64,000 nucleotides of DNA from Nostoc sp. T09 (GCF_002154695.1 NZ_MTAV01000014.1:75880-139879); one strand, 5' to 3'; counted from the stretch's first letter, positions 52,840 to 63,440 are shown. Program-made: numbers and translations. Notes: generated from the sequence alone by a model not told the origin.

Positions 52840-53907
52840 CTAATTGCGTTTTGGTGGAATTCCCCAAACCTTAATTTGTTTATCAAAACCACCACTGGCT
52901 AACATTTGCCCATTCGGACTAAAGGTGATCGCACTTACCCAATCAGTATGGCTGTTGAGTGTATTGATTAATTCACCTGTGGTTAAATCCCACAACTTAA
53001 TACCATCTTTACCAGCACTGGCTAGGGTTTTGCCATCAGGGTTGATAGAAATAGCATTTACCCAGTTGTTATGTCCTGTAAGGGTACGGATTAGTTCGCC
53101 AGTCTGAAGATTCCATATTTTAATAGTGCGATCGCGGCTAGCAGTGACAATGGTTGCCCCATCTGGGGTAAAAGCTACACTACTAACTAAATTGGAATGT
53201 CCTACATATGCGCGAATTAGTTTTCCTGTACTCAAGTTCCACAGTTTAACCACACCTTTATTGTCTCCACTAGCTAGGGTTTGACCATCAGGGCTAACTG
53301 CTAGGGTATAAATAAAGTTATCAAAGCTGGCTAGAGTAGCAAGAGGACGCTGCTGCGGCAAATCCCACAAACGAATTCCATCTATAGCACCACTGATCAG
53401 AACTTTACTATCAGGAGATACAGCTAAAGACAGCACATTAGTACTGTGCCCAACAAAAGAGCGTTTAAATTTCTGATTTTTTAAGTTCCAAAGATTAATT
53501 GTGTAATCGCTACTACAGCTGGCGAGGGTTTGTCCATCTGGCGAAATCACCAAAGATTCTACGGCTGTTTTGTGTGCTTTGCGAATAGTCCCCACTCGTT
53601 CGCCTTTTGTTAGATTCCACAAGCGAATTACGCCCTCATTTTCAGCACCGCCACTGGCAAGAATTTTGCTATCTGGACTGAAAGCTAGAGATTTAACAGT
53701 TCCCCCATGACCCTGAAGGGTGTAAATTAATTGAGGATTAGTAAAGCTGGTTCTAACTTGTAAGTTTGGTACTTCAAGAGCCGCATGAGCAGTTTTAATG
53801 GAAAACCCCTCCCAGATTGTGACTGGAAGGGTAATAGAAGCCATAAATGCCAAGACAATATACGGGCGAAGCACAGAATAATCCCTATCTTTTCCCTCGC
53901 TCCTCAC
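52840..53907 (-). CDS. exported seven-bladed WD40-repeat protein
   Basis: A 355-residue protein. A hydrophobic N-terminal segment (~14-32, then AHAALE) looks like a signal peptide or anchor. Seven WD40 units follow (HGGTVKSLAFSPDSKILASGG ... HTDWVSAITFSPNGQMLASGG), enough for one complete propeller. No enzymatic domain is present; a binding or scaffold role is likely. Confidence 0.9.
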   Translation of the reverse strand: MRSEGKDRDYSVLRPYIVLAFMASITLPVTIWEGFSIKTAHAALEVPNLQVRTSFTNPQLIYTLQGHGGTVKSLAFSPDSKILASGGAENEGVIRLWNLTKGERVGTIRKAHKTAVESLVISPDGQTLASCSSDYTINLWNLKNQKFKRSFVGHSTNVLSLAVSPDSKVLISGAIDGIRLWDLPQQRPLATLASFDNFIYTLAVSPDGQTLASGDNKGVVKLWNLSTGKLIRAYVGHSNLVSSVAFTPDGATIVTASRDRTIKIWNLQTGELIRTLTGHNNWVNAISINPDGKTLASAGKDGIKLWDLTTGELINTLNSHTDWVSAITFSPNGQMLASGGFDKQIKVWGIPPKRN

Positions 53908-54127
53908 TGTTTTTTCTCATTTTGTAACGCCTGTTGCTACCGTACTCTACTCTCCAACAAGCTGCCCTCCGGGCGTATACTGGTTCTCTTGTGGAGTATG
54001 GCAAGCTTTGACTGAGTTGTAGCAGCCCACACCAAAAACTTCACTTGGTAAAAGTTCAAGTGAAGCACATCCAAAACCTCGCTACCTTACCAAGGCGCTG
54101 GCTCTAACTTATGTAGCATTCAGTACT

Positions 54128-54433
54128 CTATTTCTGGTGGGGTGGTTTTTTCTTCGTCACAGTTAGCATGGGTAAAGTTGGACTAGAGGAGCGCGATGGT
54201 AAGTAATGTTGCACCACAGGTTCCTCTTCTGGTAAAGGGCGGCGTTGCTGGATGCGCCACAGTTTGACACCGAGGCTGATTCCTGCTGTCACTAAACCAA
54301 AAGTAAATAATGACCAGCTATCATCTAATCCACCAATCAGCGCGTCTACTACGCCCATAGTAATTAATAAACTAATTAGTGGCTCTTTCCGGTAGGATGA
54401 CTTTAAAAAACGAGGAAATATAACATTCATCAC
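54128..54433 (-). CDS. small membrane protein (101 aa)
   Basis: A hydrophobic region (~18-60, PLISLLITMGVVDALIGG and LFTFGLVTAGISLGVKLW) gives one or two helices. A polar, proline-rich tail ending TVTKKKPPHQK follows. Family unknown. A GTG precedes the ATG. Confidence 0.55.
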   Translation of the reverse strand: MMNVIFPRFLKSSYRKEPLISLLITMGVVDALIGGLDDSWSLFTFGLVTAGISLGVKLWRIQQRRPLPEEEPVVQHYLPSRSSSPTLPMLTVTKKKPPHQK

Positions 54434-54768
54434 AGTTTGCTTTGATCCCGATTGGCTTTTATGTCAATTTACCGAGAATACCTCACCCGCAATTAGACCG
54501 TTTTTGGCCTTTCTGATGTCAAGGCATTTTCACGTATTATAATTATCTTAAGTAGGAGAGGAAGTGTAGTAATTAATCCTCTTGCACCTATAAATGCAAG
54601 TTCCGGATAAAACTGTCACTTTTTGTTTGCCTCTTAGCCATAGACGGTAAGTCGTGGGAGGTAGTTTCGCTATCTGTTGCTTAAGTTAAAACCAGCTAGA
54701 ATACCCAGCTGGTCAAAACTCTTCTAATTACTAGCTTACAACTTTAACGCCTGTGCTTTGTGGCAGCA
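54434..54768. other. intergenic region downstream of the HLIP gene
   Basis: No gene, repeat or clear terminator was recognised in these 335 nt. Confidence 0.4.
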
Positions 54769-54942
54769 CTACTTGAGACCGAGCCATGATAGCACGCCTT
54801 GATTGGTTAGGTATTCAATTACCACCATCAAGATGAAGCCAATCATTGCAGCTCGACCATTTAATCGTTCGGCATATTCATTAAAGCCAAATTTAGGCTC
54901 CTCTAGTTTGGGTGTAATAGTTGGCTTTGGTTGTGTCATCAT
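54769..54942 (-). CDS. hli: high-light-inducible one-helix protein (HLIP/SCP)
   Basis: A 57-residue thylakoid protein with the chlorophyll-binding signature YAERLNGRAAMIGFILMVVIEYLT in its single helix. The start MMTQPKP at 54942 follows AGAGGAATTGTTA; a longer upstream frame is unlikely. HLIPs bind chlorophyll and carotenoid and protect photosystem assembly under high light. Confidence 0.88.
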   Translation of the reverse strand: MMTQPKPTITPKLEEPKFGFNEYAERLNGRAAMIGFILMVVIEYLTNQGVLSWLGLK

Positions 54943-55350
54943 TAACAATTCCTCTCTTCTTGTCGGCAAACGAAATTGATTGTAAGAAGTCTGTAAACGC
55001 TGCGGCTTTTCGCAGAATCGCTTCCGACCTAGTGCCATAGCCACTGGTCTTCAGACATCAGAACTTCCGTAGGTGTTGAAGTGAGTTGCCATCTCTGGAA
55101 CTCAAGCAACATAGCTTCAGAAATCCAGCAGCAGCTTTTTGGGACGAACCCATGTAAACAACTGTTTACAATTTTTTATTATTCTTTATATATTTTAGAA
55201 AGACTAGGGCAATAGTCAAGGGTAAGAGTTGGTAGCACCTCAAAGGAAGTAGAGAAACTTAAGGCCATTTAGTTAGCTATCCCTAATACGGAAGTAGCCA
55301 GTCTGAGACTGGCAGGCTAAAGTGAAACCAAAATTTATCAGAGGCTATAA
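54943..55350. other. divergent promoter region of HLIP and ald genes
   Basis: A 408-nt divergent gap that should hold both promoters. Near 55295 CAGTCTGAGACTG is a small palindrome. No specific operator was identified. Confidence 0.4.
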
Positions 55351-56442
55351 ATGGAAATCGGCGTTCCCAAGGAAACCAAGGATCAAGAGTTTCGGGTAGG
55401 TTTGAGTCCTTCGAGTGTGCGGGTGTTGAGTGAAAATGGTCATGCTGTTTTCGTTCAGACACAAGCAGGTATTGGTGGCGGATTCACTGATGAGGACTAC
55501 ATCAGTGCTGGGGCGAAGATTGTGCCCACACCAGAAGCAGCTTGGAATCGAGAACTCGTTGTGAAAGTTAAAGAACCTCAAGCAACTGAGTATAAATTTT
55601 TGCAGAAAGGACAGATATTATTTACTTATCTGCATCTAGCAGCCGATCGCAAATTGACTGAACATTTAATTGATTGTGGCACTTGTGCGATCGCTTATGA
55701 AACTGTAGAACAACCTGGTTTAAACAAACTCCCTTTGCTCACACCGATGAGCATTATTGCTGGACGGCTATCCGTACAATTTGGTGCAACCTATTTAGAA
55801 CGACACCAAGGTGGTAGAGGTGTTCTTTTAGGAGGTGTTCCGGGAGTCAAACCAGGCAAAGTGGTAATTTTAGGCGGCGGAGTCGTTGGTACAGAAGCAG
55901 CTAGAATTGCCGTAGGTATGGGCGCGATCGTGCAAATATTGGATGTAAATGTTGATCGCTTATCCTACTTAGAAACTCTGTTTGGCTCTAGAGTTGAATT
56001 GCTTTATAGCAACTCTGCCCATATTGAAGCCGCCGTTAAAGAAGCTGACTTGCTTGTTGGTGCGGTTTTGCTGCCTGGACGTAGAGCACCAATATTAGTA
56101 TCCCGCGAATTGGTACAACAAATGCATTCTGGTTCTGTAATTGTGGATGTTGCCGTTGACCAAGGCGGTTGTGTAGAAACTTTACGCACTACCACTCACA
56201 CCAATCCAGTTTATGTGGAAGAAGGTGTAGTGCATTATGGCGTTCCCAATATGCCAGGTGCAGTACCTTGGACAGCTACCCAAGCACTCAACAACAGTAC
56301 CTTACCGTATGTTGTCCAGTTAGCAAACTTGGGTATTAAAGCGTTGGAAGTTAACCCTGCACTTGCTAAAGGTGTAAATGTCCATAATCATCGCTTAGTG
56401 CATCCTGGCGTACAGCAGGTATTCCCCGATTTAGTCAGCTAA
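55351..56442 (+). CDS. ald: alanine dehydrogenase
   Basis: NAD-dependent L-alanine to pyruvate plus ammonia. The 363-residue protein starts [20 protein letters not shown] and carries the catalytic Lys region VVKVKEPQ and His in YLHLAAD. The NAD motif is [23 protein letters not shown]. The C-terminus ([23 protein letters not shown]) is highly typical. Monocistronic; a hairpin terminator lies downstream. Confidence 0.95.
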   Translation: MEIGVPKETKDQEFRVGLSPSSVRVLSENGHAVFVQTQAGIGGGFTDEDYISAGAKIVPTPEAAWNRELVVKVKEPQATEYKFLQKGQILFTYLHLAADRKLTEHLIDCGTCAIAYETVEQPGLNKLPLLTPMSIIAGRLSVQFGATYLERHQGGRGVLLGGVPGVKPGKVVILGGGVVGTEAARIAVGMGAIVQILDVNVDRLSYLETLFGSRVELLYSNSAHIEAAVKEADLLVGAVLLPGRRAPILVSRELVQQMHSGSVIVDVAVDQGGCVETLRTTTHTNPVYVEEGVVHYGVPNMPGAVPWTATQALNNSTLPYVVQLANLGIKALEVNPALAKGVNVHNHRLVHPGVQQVFPDLVS

Positions 56443-56569
56443 GTCCACAACAAACTTAATATTTATAGGAAGTTTGCATTTAGAAGGCTTTTCCAGAATT
56501 CAGCCTGACAGGTGTGGCATTTATACCTAATTAACCAGAATACCTTCTAGGCTAGTAGCGATTAGATAC

Positions 56570-56605
56570 TTTACCAGATACGAAATTTCGTGTCTGGTAA
56601 ATTTT
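56570..56605. terminator. terminator between convergent genes
   Basis: TTTACCAGATACGAAA/TTTCGTGTCTGGTAAA gives a 16-bp stem with almost no loop, followed by TTTTC on the plus strand. It ends ald and faces the small minus-strand gene. Confidence 0.75.
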
Positions 56606-56632
56606 CACATGTCAACGCGATCGCTTAATATC

Positions 56633-56869
56633 TTATCTATGAGCTGGAGGTATGAGTTTGCGATCGCTCTTTTTCTCCTCATCCTCCAGACGACTGACTT
56701 GTTGCAGTACTGGAATGCATTGGTTAATCAGCCAAATCAGAGTTTCTGTTACCGACTCTTCTTTTTGAATGCGGTCTACGGCTTGCATACCAGCTAATAG
56801 AATTTTCAGACTTAGCAACACAGCGATTAATTTTTGGCTTAGACGGGAATTAGATTTCTTAGCTGACAT
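56633..56869 (-). CDS. hypothetical small protein (78 aa)
   Basis: The start MSAKKSNSRLSQ at 56869 lies 6 nt after AAAAAGGTG; an ATG three codons earlier is too close to that site. A hydrophobic helix (KLIAVLLSLKILLAGMQAV) is followed by a charged tail. Family unknown. Confidence 0.5.
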   Translation of the reverse strand: MSAKKSNSRLSQKLIAVLLSLKILLAGMQAVDRIQKEESVTETLIWLINQCIPVLQQVSRLEDEEKKSDRKLIPPAHR

Positions 56870-57028
56870 TTCATTCACCTTTTTGGTTTACAAGGTGAAT
56901 TATTTTTTTAGGTATTTCCTCAGACACCTTCCCCATGCGCTCACTATAATGCTTGTATCATCCAGGTTTACGGCTTGGGGAACCTTGCCTGTTTGGGTAG
57001 TGCTAATTTCTTAAGATTGTCTTTATAA

Positions 57029-60000
57029 ATGCCAAGGAATATTCGTTGGGATGAATCGGTTTTAGATAACGCGCTAACTTTGATAGAAGCTTTACTGCAA
57101 TTATCCGAACAGCAATCAGAAAACTTACAACCAAAACCCCAGCTTTATGTTGATTGGGAAGCTGATAAACTGCGAGTTACAGGATACACAACCAAACTGA
57201 CATCGGGAAGAATAGCCAGAACAGTTGAGGTAGGTACAAAAAAAGAACATCTACTCAACTGTGTTAAAGCCGTAAACAAAAGCTTAAAACTACCTCAGCG
57301 TAAAAGAGAATCTGGTAGTAATCACTCAGAAAGAGAGTTACAGGAAATCCAGTATGTCTTCGACAGTCTTAGAGAGTTGGGACTGTTGGCGGAAGATAGC
57401 AACAAGACTAGAAAGAATCAAGGCTATTGGAAATTTACGCTGACACTAAAACATCAAACTGCATCAAAGCAAGAGAATCTGGGAGTAGTAAAGCAGAAGT
57501 GGAACGAACATCCCAAGACAAATTCTTCAGCGACTTCTAAGATTACCCAAACAACAGATAAAAGCATCGACTGGCGTGAGATTTGCTACAAGATGCTGGA
57601 AGCGCAGCAAGAATCTGCAAAACTTAGACGCAAAGCCACAGAAAAAGGATTTGAAATTAATGTTCATATTCTATTAGGTTTGGTGGAACGCAAACACCAA
57701 CAACGCCGAGGTGAACATGAAAATAGAGAACTAGAAACTGTTTATGAGTTAGAGAAAGAAGTCATTGTCAAAAATTATGAACATGACACATTTCTGCAAG
57801 AAGTAATTGGACAAAAACCAGCTGGGAACCACAAGCATATTGCCATCATCGGAGAACCAGGTGCAGGGAAGACAACTTTATTAAGTAATATCGCCTCTTT
57901 TATTAAATCCAAAACTGAAGATTTAACCATCTTTATTTCTCTTGCTAACTTACAAGAAAAGACGATTGAAGACTATTTACTGAAAATATGGCTACCTCAA
58001 GCTATCAGATTAGGTAAACCTAATGTTGTCGTCACTCCAGAAATTGAAAATCAGTTAATCGAACGCTTTAGCAAAGGAGGCGTTTGGCTGCTGTTAGATG
58101 GTGTGGATGAAATGGGTGAAAGTTCTGCTATCCAATCATTAACCAAAATTAATCAAGAACTTACAGAATGGTTGAGACAAGCAAGAGTTGTGCTGACTTG
58201 TTGCTTAAATGTATGGGATATCAATGTTAACAATAAACTGACAGGTTTTGACACTTATAAAACCCAGGAGTTTCAATCAGACCAAATTGACGACTTTATT
58301 CAGCAATGGTTTACCTGCGCTGAACAGCAACAGCGCGGTGAAGAGTTAAAAGTAAAATTAAAAGAAACTAAACATAAAAAAATCCGCAGCTTGGTAAAAA
58401 ATCCTCTGCGGTTGGCACTATTATGCCAAACTTTTGATATCGATCAAGGAGAACTACCAGAAACTAAAGCCGCGCTTTATCAGAGATATCTCCGCTATTT
58501 CTATGAGTGGAAATCTGAACATATTCGCGAATTAATTAACTCTGATGAATTAAAGAATGAGTTACATCAAGCTTTAAGCAAATTAGCTTTTGCAGGTATT
58601 AACAGTGCAGCTAGATTTCGCCTGAAGCGGAGTTTAGCACAGCAGGAAATGGGTGAACAGTTATTTAACTTAGCCTGTGATGTTGGTTGGTTAAATTTAG
58701 TAGATAGATTAGCAGGGAGTGATGAAGAAGTTTATGCTTTCTTTCATCCTAATTTTCAAGAGTATTTTGCGGCTTTAGCAATTCCTGATTGGCATTTCTT
58801 TTTACGCCACAATAACAAAATAGAATTGCCAGATTATAAGTCTTTTGGAACTCTTTTTAATCCTAGTAACTATGACTATTTTGCAGGGCAAGAAATAGGA
58901 ACTTGGACGAATCTACCAAACTGCAACAAAAAACTGTATAACTATTGTTTAGAAAATAACCAAAAAGATTGTGTATATCGTATTTTTGAACCGCAATGGC
59001 AAGAGGTAATTTTATTGTGGCTAGGGCGAGAAATAAATAAAGATTTTATCAAGAGCAAGGAAGAATTTATCAAATTACTGGTGGAATTTAATGATAATTG
59101 TTTAGGCTTTTATTCTTTCAGAGCTTATTTTTTGGCAGCAATGGGTATTGTAGAATTTAAGAATTGCACTTGCACTAACAGTAATGATATTGTGGCACAG
59201 CTTTTTGAATGGAGCCTTGGTCATTCTGATGATAATCCCATTTGCAAGGCAGCTATGGCAATATTACCACAATTTGATTATGTACGGTTATCTAAATACC
59301 TAGATGATATAGAAAAATCTTTTGAGGATAATCTAGATGATGAGCTTTCTTTGATGAAAAGAGAAGCTATGAATAGTATCTACTTCACTCTGTTTTGTGA
59401 TAATTGCGATGAGCATGGGCAAGATAACTCTAACTTGAATTCAAGTGATTATTCAATTGAGCATGAAAATATTTATCCAAATGTAATTACAAATTTTGGC
59501 GAAATTAATGATGAAATAGATACTTTAATAAGTCTATTGTACTCTAGCCAGAATCGGACAATTATTTTGAGGTCTGCTTTGGACTTAATAGATGTTCTTA
59601 CAGACGGTTTGCTTATGAGAAAAGTGGTCATAGCTTTAAGGGATTGTTTAAGCATAGATCAGTTTGTTGCAATTCCATCTCATGGAGAGCCTTTTGCGTC
59701 TTATGAAAATCAATTTTATTGTTTTAAATGTTGCTACTTAGTCCTCTGGCATTGCGCTCAAAATATGTCCTATCCAGATTTCTACAATGCTTGGTATCAA
59801 GGAAGTTATGAAGATGACAATATAGAAGGTAAAGAAACTCTTAACCAAATTAACTTTATTCAAAGCTTGCAAGCTACCATTAAACAAGACACTCAAATCA
59901 GCCAAACTATCCAGCTAATTGGTATCGACACCAGTAATTTTATTGATTTAGATAATCCCGCTGTTGAAATTTATGCGGAAATGGTTGCACAAGGATGTCC

Positions 60001-60268
60001 AGAACGCACTACTGGAGAACCAGCAACTATGCAAGCGCTGAAAGTTTATTGCAAATTGCTCAAAAGTGACAAGCGCGTGGTTTTAGTGTTTTATCAAGGT
60101 ATGGGTTTACAATTACAACAATTGAGCGATCGCTTTCTTAATGACCTCAGTAAATTTGATGGGTCTATTTGTGTCATTAGCAATCAAATCATAGAAAACT
60201 TTCCCTTAAAATTTTTTACACCCAGCCAATCAATCGATAATGTCATACTGTGGCTGCGGACTCTATAA
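57029..60268 (+). CDS. NACHT-domain STAND NTPase
   Basis: A 1079-residue protein. Residues ~1-170 are a helical/winged N-terminal module. The NACHT NTPase has Walker A GEPGAGKTT (275-283) and Walker B LLLDGVDEMG, then a helical arm with FFHPNFQEYFAAL. The C-terminal ~400 residues are repeat-like, ending in a small alpha/beta domain (RVVLVFYQGMG ... SICVISNQ). NACHT STAND proteins act as ligand-triggered switches, often in antiphage immunity; no catalytic effector is obvious here. It stands next to an Rpn-type nuclease gene. Confidence 0.85.
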   Translation: MPRNIRWDESVLDNALTLIEALLQLSEQQSENLQPKPQLYVDWEADKLRVTGYTTKLTSGRIARTVEVGTKKEHLLNCVKAVNKSLKLPQRKRESGSNHSERELQEIQYVFDSLRELGLLAEDSNKTRKNQGYWKFTLTLKHQTASKQENLGVVKQKWNEHPKTNSSATSKITQTTDKSIDWREICYKMLEAQQESAKLRRKATEKGFEINVHILLGLVERKHQQRRGEHENRELETVYELEKEVIVKNYEHDTFLQEVIGQKPAGNHKHIAIIGEPGAGKTTLLSNIASFIKSKTEDLTIFISLANLQEKTIEDYLLKIWLPQAIRLGKPNVVVTPEIENQLIERFSKGGVWLLLDGVDEMGESSAIQSLTKINQELTEWLRQARVVLTCCLNVWDINVNNKLTGFDTYKTQEFQSDQIDDFIQQWFTCAEQQQRGEELKVKLKETKHKKIRSLVKNPLRLALLCQTFDIDQGELPETKAALYQRYLRYFYEWKSEHIRELINSDELKNELHQALSKLAFAGINSAARFRLKRSLAQQEMGEQLFNLACDVGWLNLVDRLAGSDEEVYAFFHPNFQEYFAALAIPDWHFFLRHNNKIELPDYKSFGTLFNPSNYDYFAGQEIGTWTNLPNCNKKLYNYCLENNQKDCVYRIFEPQWQEVILLWLGREINKDFIKSKEEFIKLLVEFNDNCLGFYSFRAYFLAAMGIVEFKNCTCTNSNDIVAQLFEWSLGHSDDNPICKAAMAILPQFDYVRLSKYLDDIEKSFEDNLDDELSLMKREAMNSIYFTLFCDNCDEHGQDNSNLNSSDYSIEHENIYPNVITNFGEINDEIDTLISLLYSSQNRTIILRSALDLIDVLTDGLLMRKVVIALRDCLSIDQFVAIPSHGEPFASYENQFYCFKCCYLVLWHCAQNMSYPDFYNAWYQGSYEDDNIEGKETLNQINFIQSLQATIKQDTQISQTIQLIGIDTSNFIDLDNPAVEIYAEMVAQGCPERTTGEPATMQALKVYCKLLKSDKRVVLVFYQGMGLQLQQLSDRFLNDLSKFDGSICVISNQIIENFPLKFFTPSQSIDNVILWLRTL

Positions 60269-60398
60269 AGATGGAATGAGTAAAGTTTAGAAATTTGTAA
60301 CCAAAGCTTATATATTTAAGTAGCGATCGCTCTTCATTCAAATAGTTAAATATACTATCTTACTAATTAATATATGAATAAATAAAGTTAGTAAGCGA

Positions 60399-61301
60399 TT
60401 GCCCTTGAGTTACGATAACACCTGCAAATACCTCGCAGAAACCTACCCAGCCGATTTTGCTAAATGGTTACTTGCATCTGAAACTTCAGATATCCAAGTA
60501 CTCAAAACCGAACTGAACCTGGAACCGATTCGCGCTGATTCAGTGACTTTTTTGCAAATCTCTAACCAAATCCTGCATTTAGAGTTTCAAACTTCACCAG
60601 CATCCACACCCCCACTTGACTTTCGGATGCTTGATTACTACACCAGATTAAAACGCCAATACTGGTGCGATATTGAGCAAGTATTGATTTTTCTCCAACC
60701 CACCTCCTCAGAAATTGTTTTTAATACTCAATATGTAGACAGAAAAACCAGACACGAATATCGAGTAATTCGCTTATGGGAGGAAGATCCAACACCGTTA
60801 CTAGCTAACCCCGCACTCCTACCCCTAGCGACATTAGCTAGAACCGACTCACCCGAAGACTTATTAGAACAAGTCGCTGCTGCTGTGGATATGATTGAGG
60901 TAACAGACGAAAAACAGAATATATCAGCTTGCGTACAGGTTCTAGCTGGTTTGCGATTTGAAAAGAATTTGATTAGACAGCTGTTTAGAGAGGAAATTAT
61001 GCAAGAGTCTGTGATTTACCAAGATATTTTGCAAAAAGGATTGCAACAAGGCTTACAACAGGGATTACAACAGGGATTGCAACAGGGAGAAGAACTAGGA
61101 AAGAAACAGGAGGCACTAGAACTAATTCTTCGTCAGTTAATGCGTCGCTTTGGTGCAATTGAGTCGGAGACACAACAGCAGATTCGCGCTTTATCCATCA
61201 CTCAGCTAGAGGAGTTAGCTGAGGCGCTGTTAGATTTCTCTAGCCAAAGCGATGTGGTGAATTATCTGGCGAATATTTCCCCAACTCAAACCAACCAATA
61301 A
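60399..61301 (+). CDS. Rpn-family PD-(D/E)XK nuclease/putative transposase (DUF4351-type)
   Basis: A 300-residue protein with the nuclease core Asp47 ... Glu62-x-Gln64 (RADSVTF ... LHLEFQT) of the Rpn/PDDEXK group. A Gln-rich linker made of four GLQQ units (~residues 210-226) follows, then a DUF4351-like helical tail (LRQLMRRFGAIESETQQQIRALSITQLEELAEALLDF). The start is a TTG. Such genes are abundant in Nostocales; RecA-independent recombination is known for E. coli Rpn proteins. Confidence 0.82.
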   Translation: MPLSYDNTCKYLAETYPADFAKWLLASETSDIQVLKTELNLEPIRADSVTFLQISNQILHLEFQTSPASTPPLDFRMLDYYTRLKRQYWCDIEQVLIFLQPTSSEIVFNTQYVDRKTRHEYRVIRLWEEDPTPLLANPALLPLATLARTDSPEDLLEQVAAAVDMIEVTDEKQNISACVQVLAGLRFEKNLIRQLFREEIMQESVIYQDILQKGLQQGLQQGLQQGLQQGEELGKKQEALELILRQLMRRFGAIESETQQQIRALSITQLEELAEALLDFSSQSDVVNYLANISPTQTNQ

Positions 61302-61400
61302 GATAAAGCAGCTGTATCGAAGCGATCGCCTCACCTAACACTACTCAACTACAATATAGATAGACTATGTTGAGATTTGTATCGTTGGGGATTAGCTGTC

Positions 61401-62420
61401 ATGGCTCCCGCCGTTTTAATTCAAAATCTGCAAAAGCGCTATGGCACGGTTGAAGCCGTCAAAGATGTCTCCTTTGCGGTAGAACCGGGAGAAATCTTTG
61501 GCTTACTCGGCCCCAATGGCGCTGGCAAAACTACTACTCTGCGTGCTTTGTGTACACTCACCACACCGGATGCTGGCAAAATCGAAGTATCTGGAATCTC
61601 GGTGTTAGATAACCCCAGAGTGGCAAGACAAAAGCTTGGTTATGTCGCTCAAGAAGTCGCTTTAGATAAGGTGCTGACTGGTAGAGAACTGCTACAACTG
61701 CAAGCGGCGCTTTATCACCTCCCCAGCGCGGTAGGGAAACAGCGAATTGAGACGGTGTTAAATTTACTTAGTTTGCAAGAATACGCTGATAAAAAAAGCG
61801 GAACTTATTCTGGCGGTTTACGCAAACGCCTTGATTTAGCGGCTGGATTGCTTCATGCACCGGATGTTTTGGTGTTGGATGAGCCAACTGTAGGACTTGA
61901 TATAGAAAGCCGCTTTGTAGTCTGGGAATTCTTGCGGAAGTTACGCGCCTCTGGAACCACGGTAGTAATTACTAGCCATTATTTAGAAGAGATTGACGCG
62001 CTAGCCGATCGCGTGGCGATTATCGATCGCGGCGTTGTCATTGCTGCTGGGACACCTTCGCAATTGAAGGATCAAGTAGGAGGCGATCGCATTACTCTCC
62101 GAATCCGCGAGTTTTCCCCTATTGAAGAAGCTGAAAAAGCCAAACACCTGTTGCAAGCTTTGCCATTAGTGCAGGAAGTAATTATCAACAGCGCTCAAGG
62201 TAATTCCCTTAACTTGGTAGTGACACCGCAGAATGATGCGCTGATCGCCATCCAACAAACCTTGAATACTGCTGGCTTGCCGATTTTTGGTATTGCCCAA
62301 TCTCGCCCCAGCTTAGATGATGTTTACCTCGCCGCTACAGGACGCACTTTGATGGATGCGGAACTAGCAGCAGTAGCCAATCGCGATCCGAAGGCTGAGA
62401 AAAAGCAGAATATGAGATAG
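61401..62420 (+). CDS. ABC-2 exporter ATP-binding protein (DrrA-like)
   Basis: A 339-residue ATPase with Walker A GPNGAGKTTTLRAL, the unusual signature YSGGLRKRLDLAAGLLH, Walker B VLVLDEPTVGLD and H-loop SHYLEEID. The ~100-residue C-terminal extension fits the daunorubicin-resistance (DrrA) subtype. The ATG at 61401 is preferred to a TTG eight codons upstream. Partner permease starts 132 nt downstream; a repeat tract lies between. Confidence 0.9.
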   Translation: MAPAVLIQNLQKRYGTVEAVKDVSFAVEPGEIFGLLGPNGAGKTTTLRALCTLTTPDAGKIEVSGISVLDNPRVARQKLGYVAQEVALDKVLTGRELLQLQAALYHLPSAVGKQRIETVLNLLSLQEYADKKSGTYSGGLRKRLDLAAGLLHAPDVLVLDEPTVGLDIESRFVVWEFLRKLRASGTTVVITSHYLEEIDALADRVAIIDRGVVIAAGTPSQLKDQVGGDRITLRIREFSPIEEAEKAKHLLQALPLVQEVIINSAQGNSLNLVVTPQNDALIAIQQTLNTAGLPIFGIAQSRPSLDDVYLAATGRTLMDAELAAVANRDPKAEKKQNMR

Positions 62421-62477
62421 AGACTGGGGAAGGGAGATCAGGAGGACAAGGGGATAAAGGGGAAGCAGAGAAATTAC

Positions 62478-62537
62478 AAATGACCAATGACTAATGCCCC
62501 ATGCCCAATGACAAATGACCAATGACAAATGACAAAT
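62478..62537. repeat. heptameric tandem repeats (AATGACA-type)
   Basis: About eight imperfect AATGACA/AATGACC/AATGCCC heptamers lie between the ABC ATPase and permease genes, only 15 nt before the permease start. Confidence 0.75.
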
Positions 62538-62552
62538 TAATCCCAAATTGTT

Positions 62553-63440
62553 ATGAGCGTTACTCCTAAATCTGATATAAATTGGCAGCCAGCAACATCA
62601 CCGCAAGGCTACGCTGATGCTACGCCTAATTTTTTTGGTGAATTAGTACAAGAGACTTTAGCTTTAACTCGTCGCTTGTTTATTCAACTGCAACGCCGTC
62701 CTTCAACTTTATTGGCGGGAATTGTTCAGCCTGTAATGTGGCTGGTACTATTTGGTGCATTGTTCCAAAATGCTCCTAAAGGCATTTTTGGCAGCACAAC
62801 AAATTACGGACAATTCTTAGCTGCTGGTGTGATTGTTTTTACCGCATTTGCTGGGGCACTGAATGCGGGTTTACCAGTGATGTTTGACCGTGAGTTTGGC
62901 TTTTTAAATCGCTTGCTGGTAGCGCCTTTAGCATCACGATTTTCAATTGTCTTTGCTTCGGCAATCTTTATCATCAGTCAAAGTTTACTGCAAGCAGCGG
63001 TAATTGTTGCAGCAGCAGCATTTTTAGGCGCAGGTTTGCCAGATGTAGCTGGGTTGGGTGCGATCGCTTTAATTGTCTTTTTACTAGCTTTGGGGGTAAC
63101 AGCTATTTCCCTTGGCTTGGCTTTTGCCCTTCCCGGACACATTGAACTGATTGCGGTAATTTTTGTTACTAACCTACCGCTATTGTTTGCCAGTACTGCT
63201 TTGGCACCTTTATCTTTTATGCCGAAGTGGTTGCAGGTTGTTGCTACTCTCAATCCTCTCAGTTACGCCATTGAACCAATTCGCTATCTCTATCTCCACG
63301 GTAATTGGAGCTTAGGTAGTGTAGTAATGCAAGCTCCTTGGGGTGCTGTTACTTTTGGCGAAGCATTACTGGTGTTACTTGGCTTTGCTTTGGTCGCCTT
63401 ATTGAGCATTCAACCCCAACTTCGGCGAACTCTTGCTTAA
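62553..63440 (+). CDS. ABC-2 type transporter permease
   Basis: A 295-residue inner-membrane protein with six predicted helices (~45-290) and the ABC-2 pattern FDREFGFLNRLLVAPLASRFSIVFASAIF and PLSYAIEPIRYLYLHG. It pairs with the upstream ATPase. Substrate unknown (lipid, polysaccharide or drug are usual). The heptamer tract upstream leaves little room for a separate promoter. Confidence 0.88.
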   Translation: MSVTPKSDINWQPATSPQGYADATPNFFGELVQETLALTRRLFIQLQRRPSTLLAGIVQPVMWLVLFGALFQNAPKGIFGSTTNYGQFLAAGVIVFTAFAGALNAGLPVMFDREFGFLNRLLVAPLASRFSIVFASAIFIISQSLLQAAVIVAAAAFLGAGLPDVAGLGAIALIVFLLALGVTAISLGLAFALPGHIELIAVIFVTNLPLLFASTALAPLSFMPKWLQVVATLNPLSYAIEPIRYLYLHGNWSLGSVVMQAPWGAVTFGEALLVLLGFALVALLSIQPQLRRTLA

